64,000 bases of DNA from Athripsodes cinereus (GCA_947579605.1 OX388305.1:38949542-39013541), one strand, 5' to 3'; positions 46,990-58,639 are shown, counted from the stretch's first letter. A program made the numbers and translations. Notes: generated by a model not told the origin, from the sequence alone.

Positions 46990-48090
46990 ATGGACTTATC
47001 GAATTACTAAAAATACCTTTTGTACTCAACACAAAGGAATGTGCTAATAATATAATGAGTTATGTCATTTTGTTGTTTTGGATCAATAAATAAAATTTTA
47101 CATAATTGATAATTATGTTTGTTTTATTACCTTTGTCAATCAATATGCATGAAAATGTATTAATTGTGAACGATGTGTTAATTTGTTTATTTTTCTAGTT
47201 ATTCATTAAATAATAATTGGTGAGTATATTGAAAACACGACGTTGCTTGGAAAATATCAGCTATGCTCACGACATCTGTCAAAAGTGAAGGAACATGTGG
47301 ACAAACTGATGCAAAGTTTATATTTTTTTATAATACTCCATAGCTTTATGGAGTATTATTTATCCCACTTTATGGGATTTATTCGGTTACTCGGAGATGG
47401 CTGATCATTTCATTAATTTAATCATAATTTTGATATAAAAAAAATAAAAGTCTTATATCCAGAAAACTGATAAAGAAAACAAATTTCTTTGGGAATACTG
47501 GAAAAGCACTAAAATGAAACTTGTAAAGAGGTTATTAATATTAATCATTGTTTTTAGATAGAGAGTAAATGTTAATTTTCTTTTACCTAAATATTGACAC
47601 TCATTGATTTTTCGGCGGTCCGAAGATCGCTGGGTCAGCTAGTAAGTCATAAAATATCGCCAAACATTTTAATTTTCCATTAAATACACTTCTGCTTCAT
47701 AACAAACAAAGAGATGTATCAATATCATTGTTGGGTTCGTGGAATCTCCCATGTTTCAGTTTGTTTCAAAAAGGAGTTTTTTTTGTTATACGACTATCTT
47801 CCCGAAAAAAATAAGTTATTTGACCCAAATTGGTTATTTTGAAGTATTAGATATTGATATTATTTTATCTTATTTTATTTATATGATTTGGTTTTTTTTT
47901 ATTTTTGCTTGGTTATTTTTTATGAGCGTGTAAGTGTAAGAAATTTTAGAAATATCCCTCAAAGCACGAGCATTGCTAAATTTTGAGGGAACTGATTGAT
48001 TTTTTACTGTATATTAATAAATAAATGATAATTATAGTGAAATTTATTTATTCCTAAATAAGCAATATGTTAATTTGACAAAAATTAACA
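46990..48090. other. Upstream flank of gene B, AT-rich
   Basis: No gene. A perfect 12-bp-arm hairpin lies at about 47328-47357 (ATAATACTCCAT, 6-nt loop, ATGGAGTATTAT). An open frame at 47739-47933 has no recognisable features. Confidence 0.4.
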
Positions 48091-48094
48091 TAAT

Positions 48095-48255
48095 GCTTAC
48101 TTACTTACTGCTAGCCCTCTTCTCTCCACTGCTGGATATTGGCCTCTTCAAAACTTTTCCACATTTTCCTATCTCGAGCAACACGATACCACTGTTTCCC
48201 CATCATCTGGACAATATCATCAACCCATCTTTTTTGGGGTCTTCCTACGCTTCTT
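48095..48255 (-). pseudogene. LINE ORF2 C-terminal fragment
   Basis: The minus strand reads KRSVGRPQKRWVDDIVQMMG, WYRVARDRKMWKSFEEANIQQ, a typical non-LTR ORF2 C-terminus (GRP-x-RW and W-R-x-A-x-DR motifs), followed by a short ACTTA-type repeat at 48096-48106. Confidence 0.65.
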
Positions 48256-48582
48256 TTGTCCATAATGCTTATTTAGGAATTGTTTGGGCCAATTCTAATT
48301 TATTTGATTTCGGGTTATTCCTATGTGGAGGTGAAAGAGTTTGTGCGAAATGTTTCATTTATCAAAAAATTGTCACAATTCTTCCGAGCCTTGCAGCAAT
48401 CATATATTGTAGTCCTATCATTTTTCCATTCCCCATTATTATTCATTGTGAATCAGTATCCATCGCATCGCCTATAACTCGTTACCGCATCAATATATTT
48501 AACCGATTATAAATAATATATAAATTTACAAACCCGCATAAATTAATATTAAAAATTACCGCACATTAAATCAATTACTATT

Positions 48583-48933
48583 ATATATATAAAAGAAGTG
48601 AATTTGTGTGAGAGGCAAGGCGAATTCCAGGTTCCAGACTCCTCATCCAGAAGGTAAGTGGAACATTCTTGCATTTCTTATCATTTTCATCTTTGGACAA
48701 CGCATCCGCATCACCAGGAATAAATAAGCAATATTTTAATTTTTTTAACAAAAAAAAACAAAATTATTCGTCTCGTCAAACCGTATTTACCGAATTATAC
48801 GCTGAAATATCCACGGAAAGATTTATTGAGAAAAATTAAATCTCTTGGAAAATTCCTAAAAACTCACACGTGCTTTAAAAAATATTTTGTGAAATTTCTC
48901 GAATCATTAGGTATATCTGGAAACACAATATAA
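48583..48933 (+). other. Possible promoter, noncoding first exon and small downstream frame
   Basis: TATATATAAAAG at 48583-48594 and a strong donor AAG-GTAAGT at 48651-48659 are spaced as a TATA box and a ~40-nt untranslated first exon. An open frame without ATG at 48724-48933 encodes a Lys-rich 69-residue peptide (IIRLVKPYLPNYTLKY, LLRKIKSLGKFLKTHTC, YFVKFLESLGISGNTI). No link between the two is proven. Confidence 0.2.
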
Positions 48934-49248
48934 CAAACATGCTATAGAACTTTCAGACATCTTTCTCGGATCAGACACACATATATTGAAGGACCCACCG
49001 TCCACCCGGATACCGCAGAAGTCTGGAGACTTCCATTTATCCGAAAATCTACCCTTAACAAATCTTGTCCACACCGAAGGTGCCATAGTGGACAGCCTGA
49101 AGTGCTGGCCGGCCAAAATAGCTCCGTGTGTGGAATCTTTTGACTACACTCCTTTGATGTCTCTCTAGCTGAGAGAAGCAAACGTAGTAATAATTCATAT
49201 ATCTATACAAAAAAATAATCAAATAAACAAGTTTTCTTAACCATCTCA
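48934..49248. other. Unassigned, more balanced base composition
   Basis: Several short overlapping frames on both strands, none recognised. The composition suggests former coding or transposon sequence. Confidence 0.3.
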
Positions 49249-49545
49249 AGGGTGCAACTTTTCTTGAAAATCAATGTTTTCAGCTTACTCCTGAATGTTG
49301 CAGTGGGTTGATTTCGTCTTAAATCCGCTGGTAATCGGTTGCAGGTAGTTGACCCAGCAACGTTGACGCTCTTCCCTGCTAATTTGGAAATATTTACCCT
49401 ATTGGGTTCTACAAGTTTATTGACAGCGGTGGAAGCTGATTGCAGTGGTCGTCTCAGAGTTTCGTCGAAGGGACAAAGTTAATAAGCGAGGCATAGAGGT
49501 GCTATACCGTTCAAGGCCTTATGGACCATGAGGCACAGTTTGAAC
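49249..49545 (-). pseudogene. CR1-like LINE ORF2 C-terminus
   Basis: The minus strand reads LCLMVHKALNGIAPLCLAY, a stop, then LCPFDETLRRPLQS, VNVAGSTTCNRLPADLRRN and TATFRSKLKTLIF. This is the characteristic end of CR1-like reverse transcriptases (KALNGIAP... W/TNxLPxDLR... FKxxLKTxLF). One nonsense codon and no RT core. Confidence 0.75.
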
Positions 49546-49548
49546 TCC

Positions 49549-49606
49549 GTTGATGGATTTATGAAACCGCCTAAATGTACATAGGAGGTATCATAAATCC
49601 ATCAAC
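49549..49606. repeat. Near-perfect 25-bp-arm hairpin
   Basis: GTTGATGGATTTATGA at 49549-49564 pairs exactly with TCATAAATCCATCAAC at 49591-49606. The arms continue inwards for nine more bases with two mismatches, leaving an 8-nt loop around TGTACA. Confidence 0.75.
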
Positions 49607-49609
49607 GAT

Positions 49610-50255
49610 ATGCATCGAATAAAATGTGTATGTACAGGTGAAAAAATCATACCTGTTAGTTAATCAATAAGACCATCTGTACAGTCAAGTTTATAAGATA
49701 TGTTATTACATTAACAATACACGAAACATATTTTTCTTATGTTATAGTTGATTCTTTTAACTTTAGCTAAATGCCTATTTATTATTATTGTTAGCAAATA
49801 TTTTATTTTCAGCAAAATGATCAATATTCTTTTGAATATGTTTATATATCGTAAACAGTGGTGTAACGATATCATCTGAGGTCCGTGGCAAATTCATTGG
49901 ACGGGGGCCCCAGTAAAAATCGTCGCGTTGAAATTTAATTTTAATAACATACTTAAGTAATTACTTTACAGTATTAACAATATTGTGTGCATTTAACGAA
50001 ATGATACATAAATATTAAAAAATCTTTTAAATATTAAGAAACTTATGAAATTCTTTTCTCCAAGCTTTCAACACAAATGCTGCATACGATGCAGTCAGGG
50101 GGAAGAGAAGTAAACTCTTCTAACTCAGTATCCATTTCCTAGCCCCTCCCCCTCCTCTGATCCATAATCCCTACCACATGTTGGGTGTGTGTTAAATATT
50201 ATTTTTAATTTTGTTTTTTTTTTTTTTGAGTATGTAAGTCAATTTGTTTTAACTA
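49610..50255. other. Intergenic, no gene seen
   Basis: AT-rich. A GC-richer patch at 49870-49930 and 50080-50190 was not assigned. Confidence 0.35.
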
Positions 50256-50985
50256 GGTATTATTATTATCTCATATCTCATTTATTTAACAAAACAATAT
50301 TAGATTCTACATTTTGAACACAATATAAGATTAACAATAAAATTTATATATAACATTAAATAGCAAAAACCATAAAATATTAAAATAAATTTAGGTATAT
50401 ACAAAATGTACAACCCCAACATTATTCGAGTTGATTCTTCCATGATGTTCTATGAAATAGTAAAATCATGGGAGATCACTTACAGAGCTACAGGGACAAA
50501 AACCTTCTTACTATCCTGGTGGACGATAGAAGTACGGCCTTCTGCATGCTGTATTTGAGCCTGTCATCTACTCCCAGTTTTCTGAGATTGTTTGACAGAC
50601 TCTTATGTAGGTATTAAACCATTCACAGACAACACTATAGGCACGATGATTGTGGTAGGTGTTCTCCACATATCTTTGATTTCGTGTGCAAGATCAAGAT
50701 ATTTTATTATCTTATCTTGCTCAGCTTTATTTAAATTTTCATCGTGCGGTATAGTGATGTCTATGATGTATGTTTTACGGCATCTGCGATCAACCAACAC
50801 AATATCTGGTCGATTAGCTAGAATAGTTCGATCAGTTTGTATTGGTCGATCCCAGTAGAGTTTAGTGTCATTGTTTTCAAGTACCGATACTGGACAATAA
50901 TATTATAGTATAGTAATTTTGATTCCGGTTCAATTAATTTAAATTTCAAAGCTAAATTTTGATGTAATTATTATTATTATTATTA
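50256..50985 (-). pseudogene. LINE 3' end, copy 2 of a two-copy family
   Basis: Closely matches 24500-25300 from the AAT-repeat 3' end to the 5' truncation. The minus strand encodes LVDRRCRKTYIIDITIPHDE, LAHEIKDMWRTPTTIIVPIV and LSVNGLIPT. It retains the ~60-bp stretch missing from copy 1. A TAT/AAT repeat tract ends the copy at 50965-50985. Confidence 0.75.
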
Positions 50986-50999
50986 CTGACAATAAGACG

Positions 51000-51205
51000 A
51001 TTCTTACAAGGATCATTACAGCTGAAGGCCAATGCGATCCCAGAAGAAAACAAGATATCTCAATATGTCGTGGTTAGTTGGAAGTTGGAAGAGATCACTT
51101 TATAGTGATAATCTCGCCACTGCATATCGTCCTAGTTTTTTAAATTTTATATTGTTTTGTTGACAATGTTATATAATGATGATGTGCAAAAAGAATAAAC
51201 AGATA
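51000..51205 (+). repeat. LINE 3' fragment (pair of 22.8 kb)
   Basis: AGATCACTTTATAGTGATAA, CTCGCCACTGCATATCGTCC and the following AT-rich part match 22785-22905 in inverse orientation, ending in an AATAAA-rich tail (51193-51215). Confidence 0.6.
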
Positions 51206-51595
51206 AATAAAGAGAGATAAACTTAAATTGTTTTAGGGGTCATCAATATTTCTCTGTGCTAAAGATTGCGTTTGGCATTAAGTTTGAAAACAATATAATT
51301 CTAAGCATTAATCTTTTGGCATATGTGCATTTTTGCATGTATGGGAAGCATACCTTTGGTGTGTATGTATTCTTATACAATTTTAAATGTTGCTTTCAAT
51401 GATTGGTACCTATTTAAGATTCTTACGAGTATAATATGGTTTCAAATGTTTTTAATTTATACCTTATGACTTTTGTTAAAAAAAACATATTTATGTTTCT
51501 TTCTATAATAATTTGAAAACCGTGAGAAAAACGTCTTTCATCTTAGATGAAGACCTGAAAGTCAAAAGACGTCTATATATTTCTTATTCTATTCT

Positions 51596-52165
51596 ATCCC
51601 CTTACGTCACGTCCCTCACGGGGTAGGCAAAGAGAACGGAACGCCATATAGAGCTGTCCCCACATACTGCATTCATCTCCTCTACATTAATAGGTGATAT
51701 AGCCACATATTTCTTGGACGCCCGTGCTTCCTCACACCCCTTATTTCAGACAACTATATCCTCTTTGTCATCTTATCCCTTTCCATTCGTTCCACTTGAC
51801 CAAACCATCTTAATTTAATTACACGTATTCTATCCACAACACTTCTCTTGCATCCACTCATTTTCCTTACATCCTCATTCCTCACTCTATCACATAAGGT
51901 TTTATAACCATTCTCCTCAGCGATCGCAGTATTTATCTCTACAGCATTTATTCTAATTTCATCCATCTTCAACCATGTCCAAGTTTCGCTTGTATACATG
52001 AGTGATGGTACCTGAATGGTATTGTGCACTAGCACTTTCGCCATGTTCGACATATTGCCATTTCTGACAATCTGTCAAAGTGCACCGGCCACATTTCTTC
52101 TTTCAATATCCCTGTCACATCTTCCATCCCTCGCAAACGAAGTTCCAAAAGAAGTCTCTCTCACA
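51596..52165 (-). pseudogene. RTE-type LINE C-terminal copy (copy 10)
   Basis: The minus strand reads ARDGRCDRDIERRNVAG, MYTSETWTWLKMDEIRIN, SGCKRSVVDRIRVIKLRWFG, RKHGRPRNMWLYHL, with a frame break and an internal indel. The mariner at 52171 begins right at its upstream end; decayed sequence at 53101-53150 may be the rest of this copy on the far side. Confidence 0.7.
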
Positions 52166-52170
52166 ATGTA

Positions 52171-53099
52171 TAGGGTGTCTCAAAATTAACGCAAGATTTG
52201 AATTTGCCGCCATTTTCACAGTAAGTTGTTGGCAACCCTGAAAAAAGAGCGGTTTGACAGATGAGAGTTTAAGGTTGGTAAAAATGGAAGCCTAATGACA
52301 ATGAACAGCGAAGAGAGTTCGTGGAATGGATTATAAATCATCAACAAGTAGATGCTGATTTTTCGAGTAAAATAATCCTAAGCGATGACGTACATTTTGA
52401 CCTCGATGGCTTTGTTAACCGCCAAAATTGCCGTGTTTGGGGTTCCAGAACCCACGTGTGATTGGCGAACAACAAATGCACCAACAATGTGTCACTGTTT
52501 GGTGCGGATTTTGGGCAGGAGACATCATTGGACCATACTTTTTTGAAAATGAGGCTGGTCAAGCAGCAATTGTTACTGGTGCTCGATATCGCGACATGAT
52601 AAAACTGGTTTTTCTGTCGAAGTTGGATGCCATTGATGTGGTCAATATGTGGTTTTAACAAGACGATGACACATGCCATACAGCCAATAAAACCATTCAA
52701 TTACTGCATGAGACGTTTCCTGGTCGTGCACTCTCTCGTTTCGGTGATCAGAATTGGCCCCCTAGATCATGTGATTTAACACCATTAGATTTCTTCTTAA
52801 GGGTTTATTTGAAGTCAAAGGTCTTTGTCAACAAGCCCACGACCACACGTGCATTACAAGAGGAAATTAAACGCTGCATCAACGAAATTCAGCCACAATT
52901 ATGCAGAAAGCTCATGAAAAATTTCTACGAAAGGGTTCTATGTGCCTGCAAAGCCTTGGAGGCCATTTGCCCGATGTGTTATTACATAAGTAACCCTATC
53001 CTATGCACTTCATGATTCAATAAAAAAATAAAAATTTTAAGGCTTATAACTCTCTTTTATACTTATTTCAAATCTTGCGTTAATTATGAGACACCCTTT
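52171..53099 (+). mobile_element. Mariner-type element, broken, DD41D-like
   Basis: Terminal inverted repeats of about 33 bp: GGGTGTCTCAAAATTAACGC on the left and, read inward from the right, GGGTGTCTCATAATTAACGC, both continuing AAGATTTGAA. TA dinucleotides flank the ends. The interior contains a transposase remnant. Confidence 0.85.
52300..53014 (+). pseudogene. Mariner transposase remnant
   Basis: Catalytic domain pieces: LSDDVHFDLDGFVNRQNCRVWG (first Asp), then after a frameshift RVIGEQQMHQQCVTVWCGF, a TAA at about 52656, QDDDTCHTANKTIQLL (second Asp) and WPPRSCDLTPLDFFL (third Asp), ending near 53013. By my count 41 residues separate the second and third catalytic Asp, the spacing of the rosa (DD41D) group of mariners. 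The N-terminal DNA-binding region is almost wholly deleted. Not functional. Confidence 0.8.
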
Positions 53100-53133
53100 A
53101 TAACCAAAAACAAGATGAAACACTTGTTTCAAT

Positions 53134-53640
53134 TTGCCAATCTTAAATGAACCGCTGGAGAGGGTGGATCGATTTAAGTACCTGGATAGTATGATTACGT
53201 CGTCTGTGGACCCAGATGTGGAAGTGAAGTACAAGATTGAAGCAGCCCGTAGTTCATTCAACAAAATGAGATCAATATTCTGCAAAGAAAATTTAAATTT
53301 GAAACTTAGGCAGAGTATGTTGAAGTGCTATGGCTCGGAAACTTGGACTCTGAAAGTGTACACTATGAACCGGTTGGAAGCATTCGAGATGTGGTTGCAC
53401 AGCAGAATGCTTCGCATACCATGAACAGATTTGGTCAGCAACTCGGAGGTTTTGAGAAGAGCCAATTGCAGTAGACAGCGTGGTCCTGGTAGAAGGCAAA
53501 CGTCTTGGTTGCGCAACATAAGAGACTGGACCGGGATGAGACATGTGAGGGAGCTGTTCCGGTGTTGTCGTGCAGGATAGAGAAGTCTTTGCCAGAGTGA
53601 TTGCCAACGTCGGGGGGACCTGATACGATATGAAAAGAAG
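53134..53640 (+). pseudogene. LINE ORF2 C-terminal region (second family)
   Basis: The plus strand reads ERVDRFKYLDSMITSSVDPD, KIEAARSSFNKMRSIFC, KCYGSETWTLKVYTMNRLEA, RMLRIP, then after a stop RRQTSWLRNIRDWTGMRHV. This is the post-RT part of an endonuclease/reverse-transcriptase LINE. A related end lies at 60760-61050. Stops and frameshifts are present. Confidence 0.75.
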
Positions 53641-53659
53641 AATATTTATGCATGAAAAA

Positions 53660-54620
53660 CATACATTTTCATTTTCTTAGGATAACCATTGGCTTGTCAA
53701 GTTATTCAAGTGTGAATATGTTGGTATATATTATTTTCTTTGTCATCACAGCTGCTTGTTTCTACATTTGCATAATACGGGTACCTAATATCTAATAATA
53801 ATCTAGATAATTTATTTAGCGCCATTTTTACCGACATTTTGACTTTTTTTATTTATTTATTAAAATTATCTAAATTTTGTGTGTTCACAATGTGAAAAGA
53901 CATTTTAAACATATTTGATATTAACAAAAACACTGTTTACTTTTCACTATTGAATTATTATACGATTTTCAAGAGAATCAGTATATTTTTTTTTCTTAAA
54001 GTCACATGCAATAGGTAACAAATATTTATGAAGGTACTTAAAAATGCAAAGTACTATTTAATAATAAGGACGTAACAATAGAAATAATGCATAGCTCGAA
54101 CTTATACGCACAAACTCTTTTTCAGATCATAATGCATGCTGTTGGAATTGTTTGCCTTCTAGATTAAGATTGCTTTATATTTTATACGCTTTCATGCAGA
54201 CGATAAAGTGTGGCAACCAGCGATGCTTGCCATCCTTAATTTATTATTTTTATTCTTTAATGTGTTGTAAAAATGTTATGTTTTAGAAAATTAACTGGAA
54301 AAGTCTACATGGAATAAATGCCATCTATGGAAATTATGGAGAAGTATTTGGATAAATGGCTATACCAAACAAATACAATTAACTACAGTACTAGGAATAT
54401 TGATAAAGTGTTTTGGGATATATTTCAATAGGGGATTCTAGCCATCCGAGTAGATAATTTTTTGAAGATTTAGTTGAATTTTAGTAGTGGCTTTATTAAC
54501 TTTTAATTATTATTTTCTCTTTAGATTTTCATTAATTTAACTATTAAGAATTGTTACATTTACTTGTAAAATATTTGTGTTTTGATTAAATAAAAGTATA
54601 GTGATAAATTCAATCTTTAT
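53660..54620. other. Intergenic, AT-rich
   Basis: No gene or repeat recognised. Confidence 0.4.
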
Positions 54621-54633
54621 TATTTAAATATAG

Positions 54634-56630
54634 TTGCAGGCCATAGTTGAGGGTCTACTAGAAAAAATTGCAAAAACACAATACATACCGAGTCCATGCA
54701 ATGCAATACAAATACAGACATATGCAACGAAGAAAAACATAGGAATGCAATTGGAAACCTATATGAAGACATTGTGCATTCCATTAGAAACGCAGCAACT
54801 ACCGCATTCAATAGGGAAAGACAAAGGGCACTAACATACAAATATCAAAAGACTGGTTGGAACACCTTAGTAGCAGTACACTATCAAAAGTCAAGAGAAG
54901 CTCTTCAACAATGGATACAAGAAGGAAAACCAGCACACGGAAGGGTTGCAGACGAAAGAAAATATTACAGGAGAATATTTAAGAAGGCCTTGAAACAATC
55001 TCAACAAAATATTGAACAGAATATTATTGATAATATAGTCATGAATGCTAATAATAAGCAATTTAAAAAATTCTGGAAAAAGAGTAATGATATGCTGAAG
55101 CCTCGAAAAACGAATGCAGGTCAAATAGATGGATGCAACGACGCGAAAGTAATAGCAAACTCTTTCAGGGACATATTCTGCGAGATCTCAGGAAATGATA
55201 CACCAAATAAATGTTTACCTATTCCATGTGACAATCAAAAAGTTGTGATAGAAGAAAGTGATGTGGAAACTGCGATACGATCTATTAAATCGGGTAAGTC
55301 ACCAGGACATGATAATTTGAGTATTGAACACATAAAATATGCTGGCGCATATCCCAAAAAAGTATTATCGAGACTTTTCAATATGATAATAAGACACAAC
55401 CATCTTCCTGAAAGTATGATTAAAACTATCATCATACCAATACCAAAGTCAGCACAACTTGATATGACGTCATCCAACAACTACAGACCGATCTCTCTCT
55501 CTACTATCATTGCACGGATACTGGAAAAAACTATACTTTTAAAAATTGAACAAAAACTTTATACTAATGATAGTCAAATGGGATTCAAAGCAGACTTATC
55601 AACGGACAACGCAATCTATACAGCCAAGCAGGTGATAGAAAGATACCGCAAGAAGAAAACCACAGTGTATGCGTGTTTTTTAGATCTAAGCAAAGCATTT
55701 GACAAGGTGTCACATAAGCTCCTGTGGGAAAAACTGAAAACAAGAGAGGTTCCTAATAGCATAATAAACCTACTCAACCTGTGGCACACTCAGCAAAAAA
55801 ACGTAGTAAAATGGAACGACGAGATGTCAAAGCCAATGTACCTAAGAACAGGTCTGAGGCAAGGAGGATGTATGTCTCCAGTATTGTTCAGTGTGTACAT
55901 GGACGGTCTTAGTCAGCAGCTTTCCAATTCAAGAACTGGATGCCATCTTGGAGATGTGCCAGCAAACCATGTATGCTATGCCGATGACATGGTTCTTTTG
56001 TCACCTTCCATCAAAGGATTAAGAAAACTGATTCAAATATGCGAAATTTATGCCCAAGACCACAACATGACGTACAACGCAAAAAAGACTGAATTGATAG
56101 TGTTTAAATCGGTAGGACTAGACGAATGTATGTTACCTGTAAAAATTAATGGCACCACACTGATACGGACGCATAAAGTTAAATATTTAGGACATATAAT
56201 AAACAGTGACCTAACGGACGATGACGACATAGACAGACAAAGACGTAGTATTAGTATTATATCGAACATGCTTGCTAGGAAATTTTTCAAATGTAGCGCA
56301 CATGTAAAAAGAATTCTCTTTAACGCTTTTTGCACAAACTTGTACACATGTCAACTATGGACGAATTACAGACTTTCTACTTTAAATAAACTTAGAGTAC
56401 AATACAATGACGCATACCGCATACTTTTCGGATACAGACGATACAGCAGCGCAACACAAATGTTCGCAGAAGGAAGGACAAAAGACTTTGTAGCCACATT
56501 AAGGCAAAAAATTTATAGCACTAGGGCTAAATTAATAACACACAATAATGCCCTAGTGCGAGCCGCATTTGACCGCCAGACACCACAACTAACAAGAAGA
56601 TGGAACACCCATCTTAACCAAGTGCCATAG
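54634..56630 (+). CDS. LINE reverse transcriptase, 5'-truncated but open
   Basis: A continuous frame of at least 644 codons ending TAG at 56628. A basic linker (WNTLVAVHYQKSREALQQWI) precedes a complete reverse transcriptase: SGKSPGHDNLSIEHIKYA, SSNNYRPISLSTIIARILEK, ACFLDLSKAFDKVSH, LRTGLRQGGCMSPVLFSVYM and the catalytic VCYADDMVLLSPS, then the thumb (KVKYLGHIINSDLTDDDD). The endonuclease domain expected upstream is absent, so the copy is 5'-truncated. It ends 130 bp later in a (TTA)n tail at 56769-56800. The clade is probably near L2/Daphne, from the linker and simple-repeat tail. The YADD motif is intact, but without endonuclease or promoter it is unlikely to move by itself. Confidence 0.85.
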
Positions 56631-56809
56631 ATAATTGTGTTTTTATGTATAATAATTATTATGATTTTTTTTTTTTGTTTTATTTTTATTTCTGTATTTT
56701 TACTTATAATATGTATTTAATATGGACCTGAGAGGCTTGCACAACCCACCTTCAGATCTGGAATAAAAATTATTATTATTATTATTATTATATTATTATT
56801 AAATACCAC

Positions 56810-57540
56810 ACACAATATTGTAAGTTACATAAAATAAAATATATTAATTTAAGGTCGTTGGTAGTTCTTTGCATGAAAGATTATTTTCATATTCACTGTA
56901 TGTGAAGGAAATTATAATCTAAAGAATTCCTTTACCTCTTAAAGGTATAAAAACCACAAAAGTATCATTGCTCTATCACCCGAAATTTGGCCAAAGTGTA
57001 TTAAGCCTATTTACTGCCAATTGTCATCCTTAAGACAATTTCCCTCCTACCTAAACGATATTACTTGTAAGCAACATAAGATTTAGTAGATCTTTACTTC
57101 AATAACACTTACCTCAAACTGCTATTGAAAATAGGTCTATCAGCTAACAGTTGGACGAATTCAGCAAGAGAAACTCATATGTCGTAATCACCCCCCCCCT
57201 CCCTCTATCCTTCCTCTTGATTTGTGATAAATGACTTGTATGTTGTGCTAGCGTAATGATTCAGTGAGCGAGCGACATATTATGGACGTTGGGTTCATTG
57301 AACTCAATGTCCTTGTATTGTACTTGCAGCGTGTAGTGTAGGAGATTACGGAGAGTACCTACCACGCTGCGAAATTACCTACACATTTAACTGTAACTAC
57401 TGGTATTCTTGTCAACAAACAGGCATAATTCACTCGGTATCGGGTGCCTTGCCTCAAGGAAAAGAAAGAAAGAGACTGTGTGTATTATGTACGGATGTTA
57501 AGATGACCGGATTGTTAGGTGCCTACTATATCTTTTAAAT
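56810..57540. other. Intergenic, no gene seen
   Basis: Contains a C-run at 57190-57200 and a short GC-richer part at 57235-57460 with no identified coding. Confidence 0.35.
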
Positions 57541-57915
57541 TAATTTTATTTATTTATTTATTTATTAAATAAACGGCTAATGCCTTTTACAAACATAAAA
57601 TATAATAAAACAGAACAAAAAAATACACATTTCACATTAAATCCAAATAGGCTAATAAAAAACAAACCATGTAAAAAATAACTTAATAGCAAAACAAGAC
57701 AATACATATTGCCATTTTAAAAAAAGTATGCACTTAATAATAAAAGTAATAATCTACATATATAAGTAGGTATCTAATAATAAAAAGTAATAATAGTAAT
57801 TTCATGATTAACAAAAATAGTCTAAAGATATGTACATGCAGATATCACTATGTATGTATGTATAGAGTAGTAAATTAATGCAAGCGTTGCCAAAAATTAT
57901 AATTATCAAAAAATA
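57541..57915. repeat. (TTTA)n followed by A/T-rich retroposon-like tail
   Basis: TTTA units at 57546-57572 are followed by ACGGCTAATGCCTTTTACAA, resembling CACGGCCTGGGCCTTTTACAT after the TTTA tract at 62240. This suggests a dispersed repeat with TTTA at one end. Confidence 0.4.
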
Positions 57916-58196
57916 ATGTCGCATAATAAATTGTGGCGCATAGTGTTGGATGACAGTTTATCTCTAAAAGATTTACCTTTTTTCTGTACTTTTTATATGG
58001 TAGGCTGGAAAATGTTACTGCAACAAGTCCGCCATTTGACAGAACACTGTTTTTTATTAATTCTTATGTGTAGTATGTGTAAGTTTGGTATATTATGTCT
58101 CGTCAAGGTTATTACTAAAAATTGGGGGAAGATGTACTGGACCTTCTCGTGGTCTTCCTCGTGAGTAGCGCAATAAAAGAGATAAATTAGAAATTT

Positions 58197-58454
58197 TTCC
58201 CGTGGAGCACCCGGTAAAGAATTGGTCTCCCACTTTTCTGCGTAAGTTTTCGAGTGTCCTGTAAAAGGCAGGTGTTCGAAAAAATTAAGACATTTAACAT
58301 CTTAAATTCAGCGATGAGGCTTGCCACCCATCCTGAATGTCTTGGTTTTATATTGGCACGAAGAGGACGGTTTGCATGTTCCTTACATGCAGCTGATCTG
58401 CTGGCTACCCCACTTGTGGGATATGCCGTGATGGTATAGGTATAGGTAGGTAGG
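58197..58454 (+). mobile_element. Retroposon with 14-bp target duplication
   Basis: Full copy of the repeat seen at 34396-34655. It is flanked by the direct repeat TAAATTAGAAATTT at 58183-58196 and 58455-58468 and ends in a GGTATA/TAGG simple-repeat tail, the marks of target-primed reverse transcription. No open frame; length about 258 bp. A diverged piece lies at 60385-60490 and another at 46240-46300. No Pol III boxes were recognised, so it may be a 3' end of an unknown LINE rather than a SINE. Confidence 0.75.
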
Positions 58455-58639
58455 TAAATTAGAAATTTGAACCAAAAGAAGAAAGTGAAGCGATCAATGA
58501 GAAGAAACTGAAAAAAAAAATTAAACAAACCAGCAATTCGAGGCGGCCGAACATCGAAAGATCTCACGACCAAACCGGTGAAAAAAAACTCCTTTTTAGG
58601 ACCAAAACAACGAACACAGTACTGAGAAAAAATAAATTG

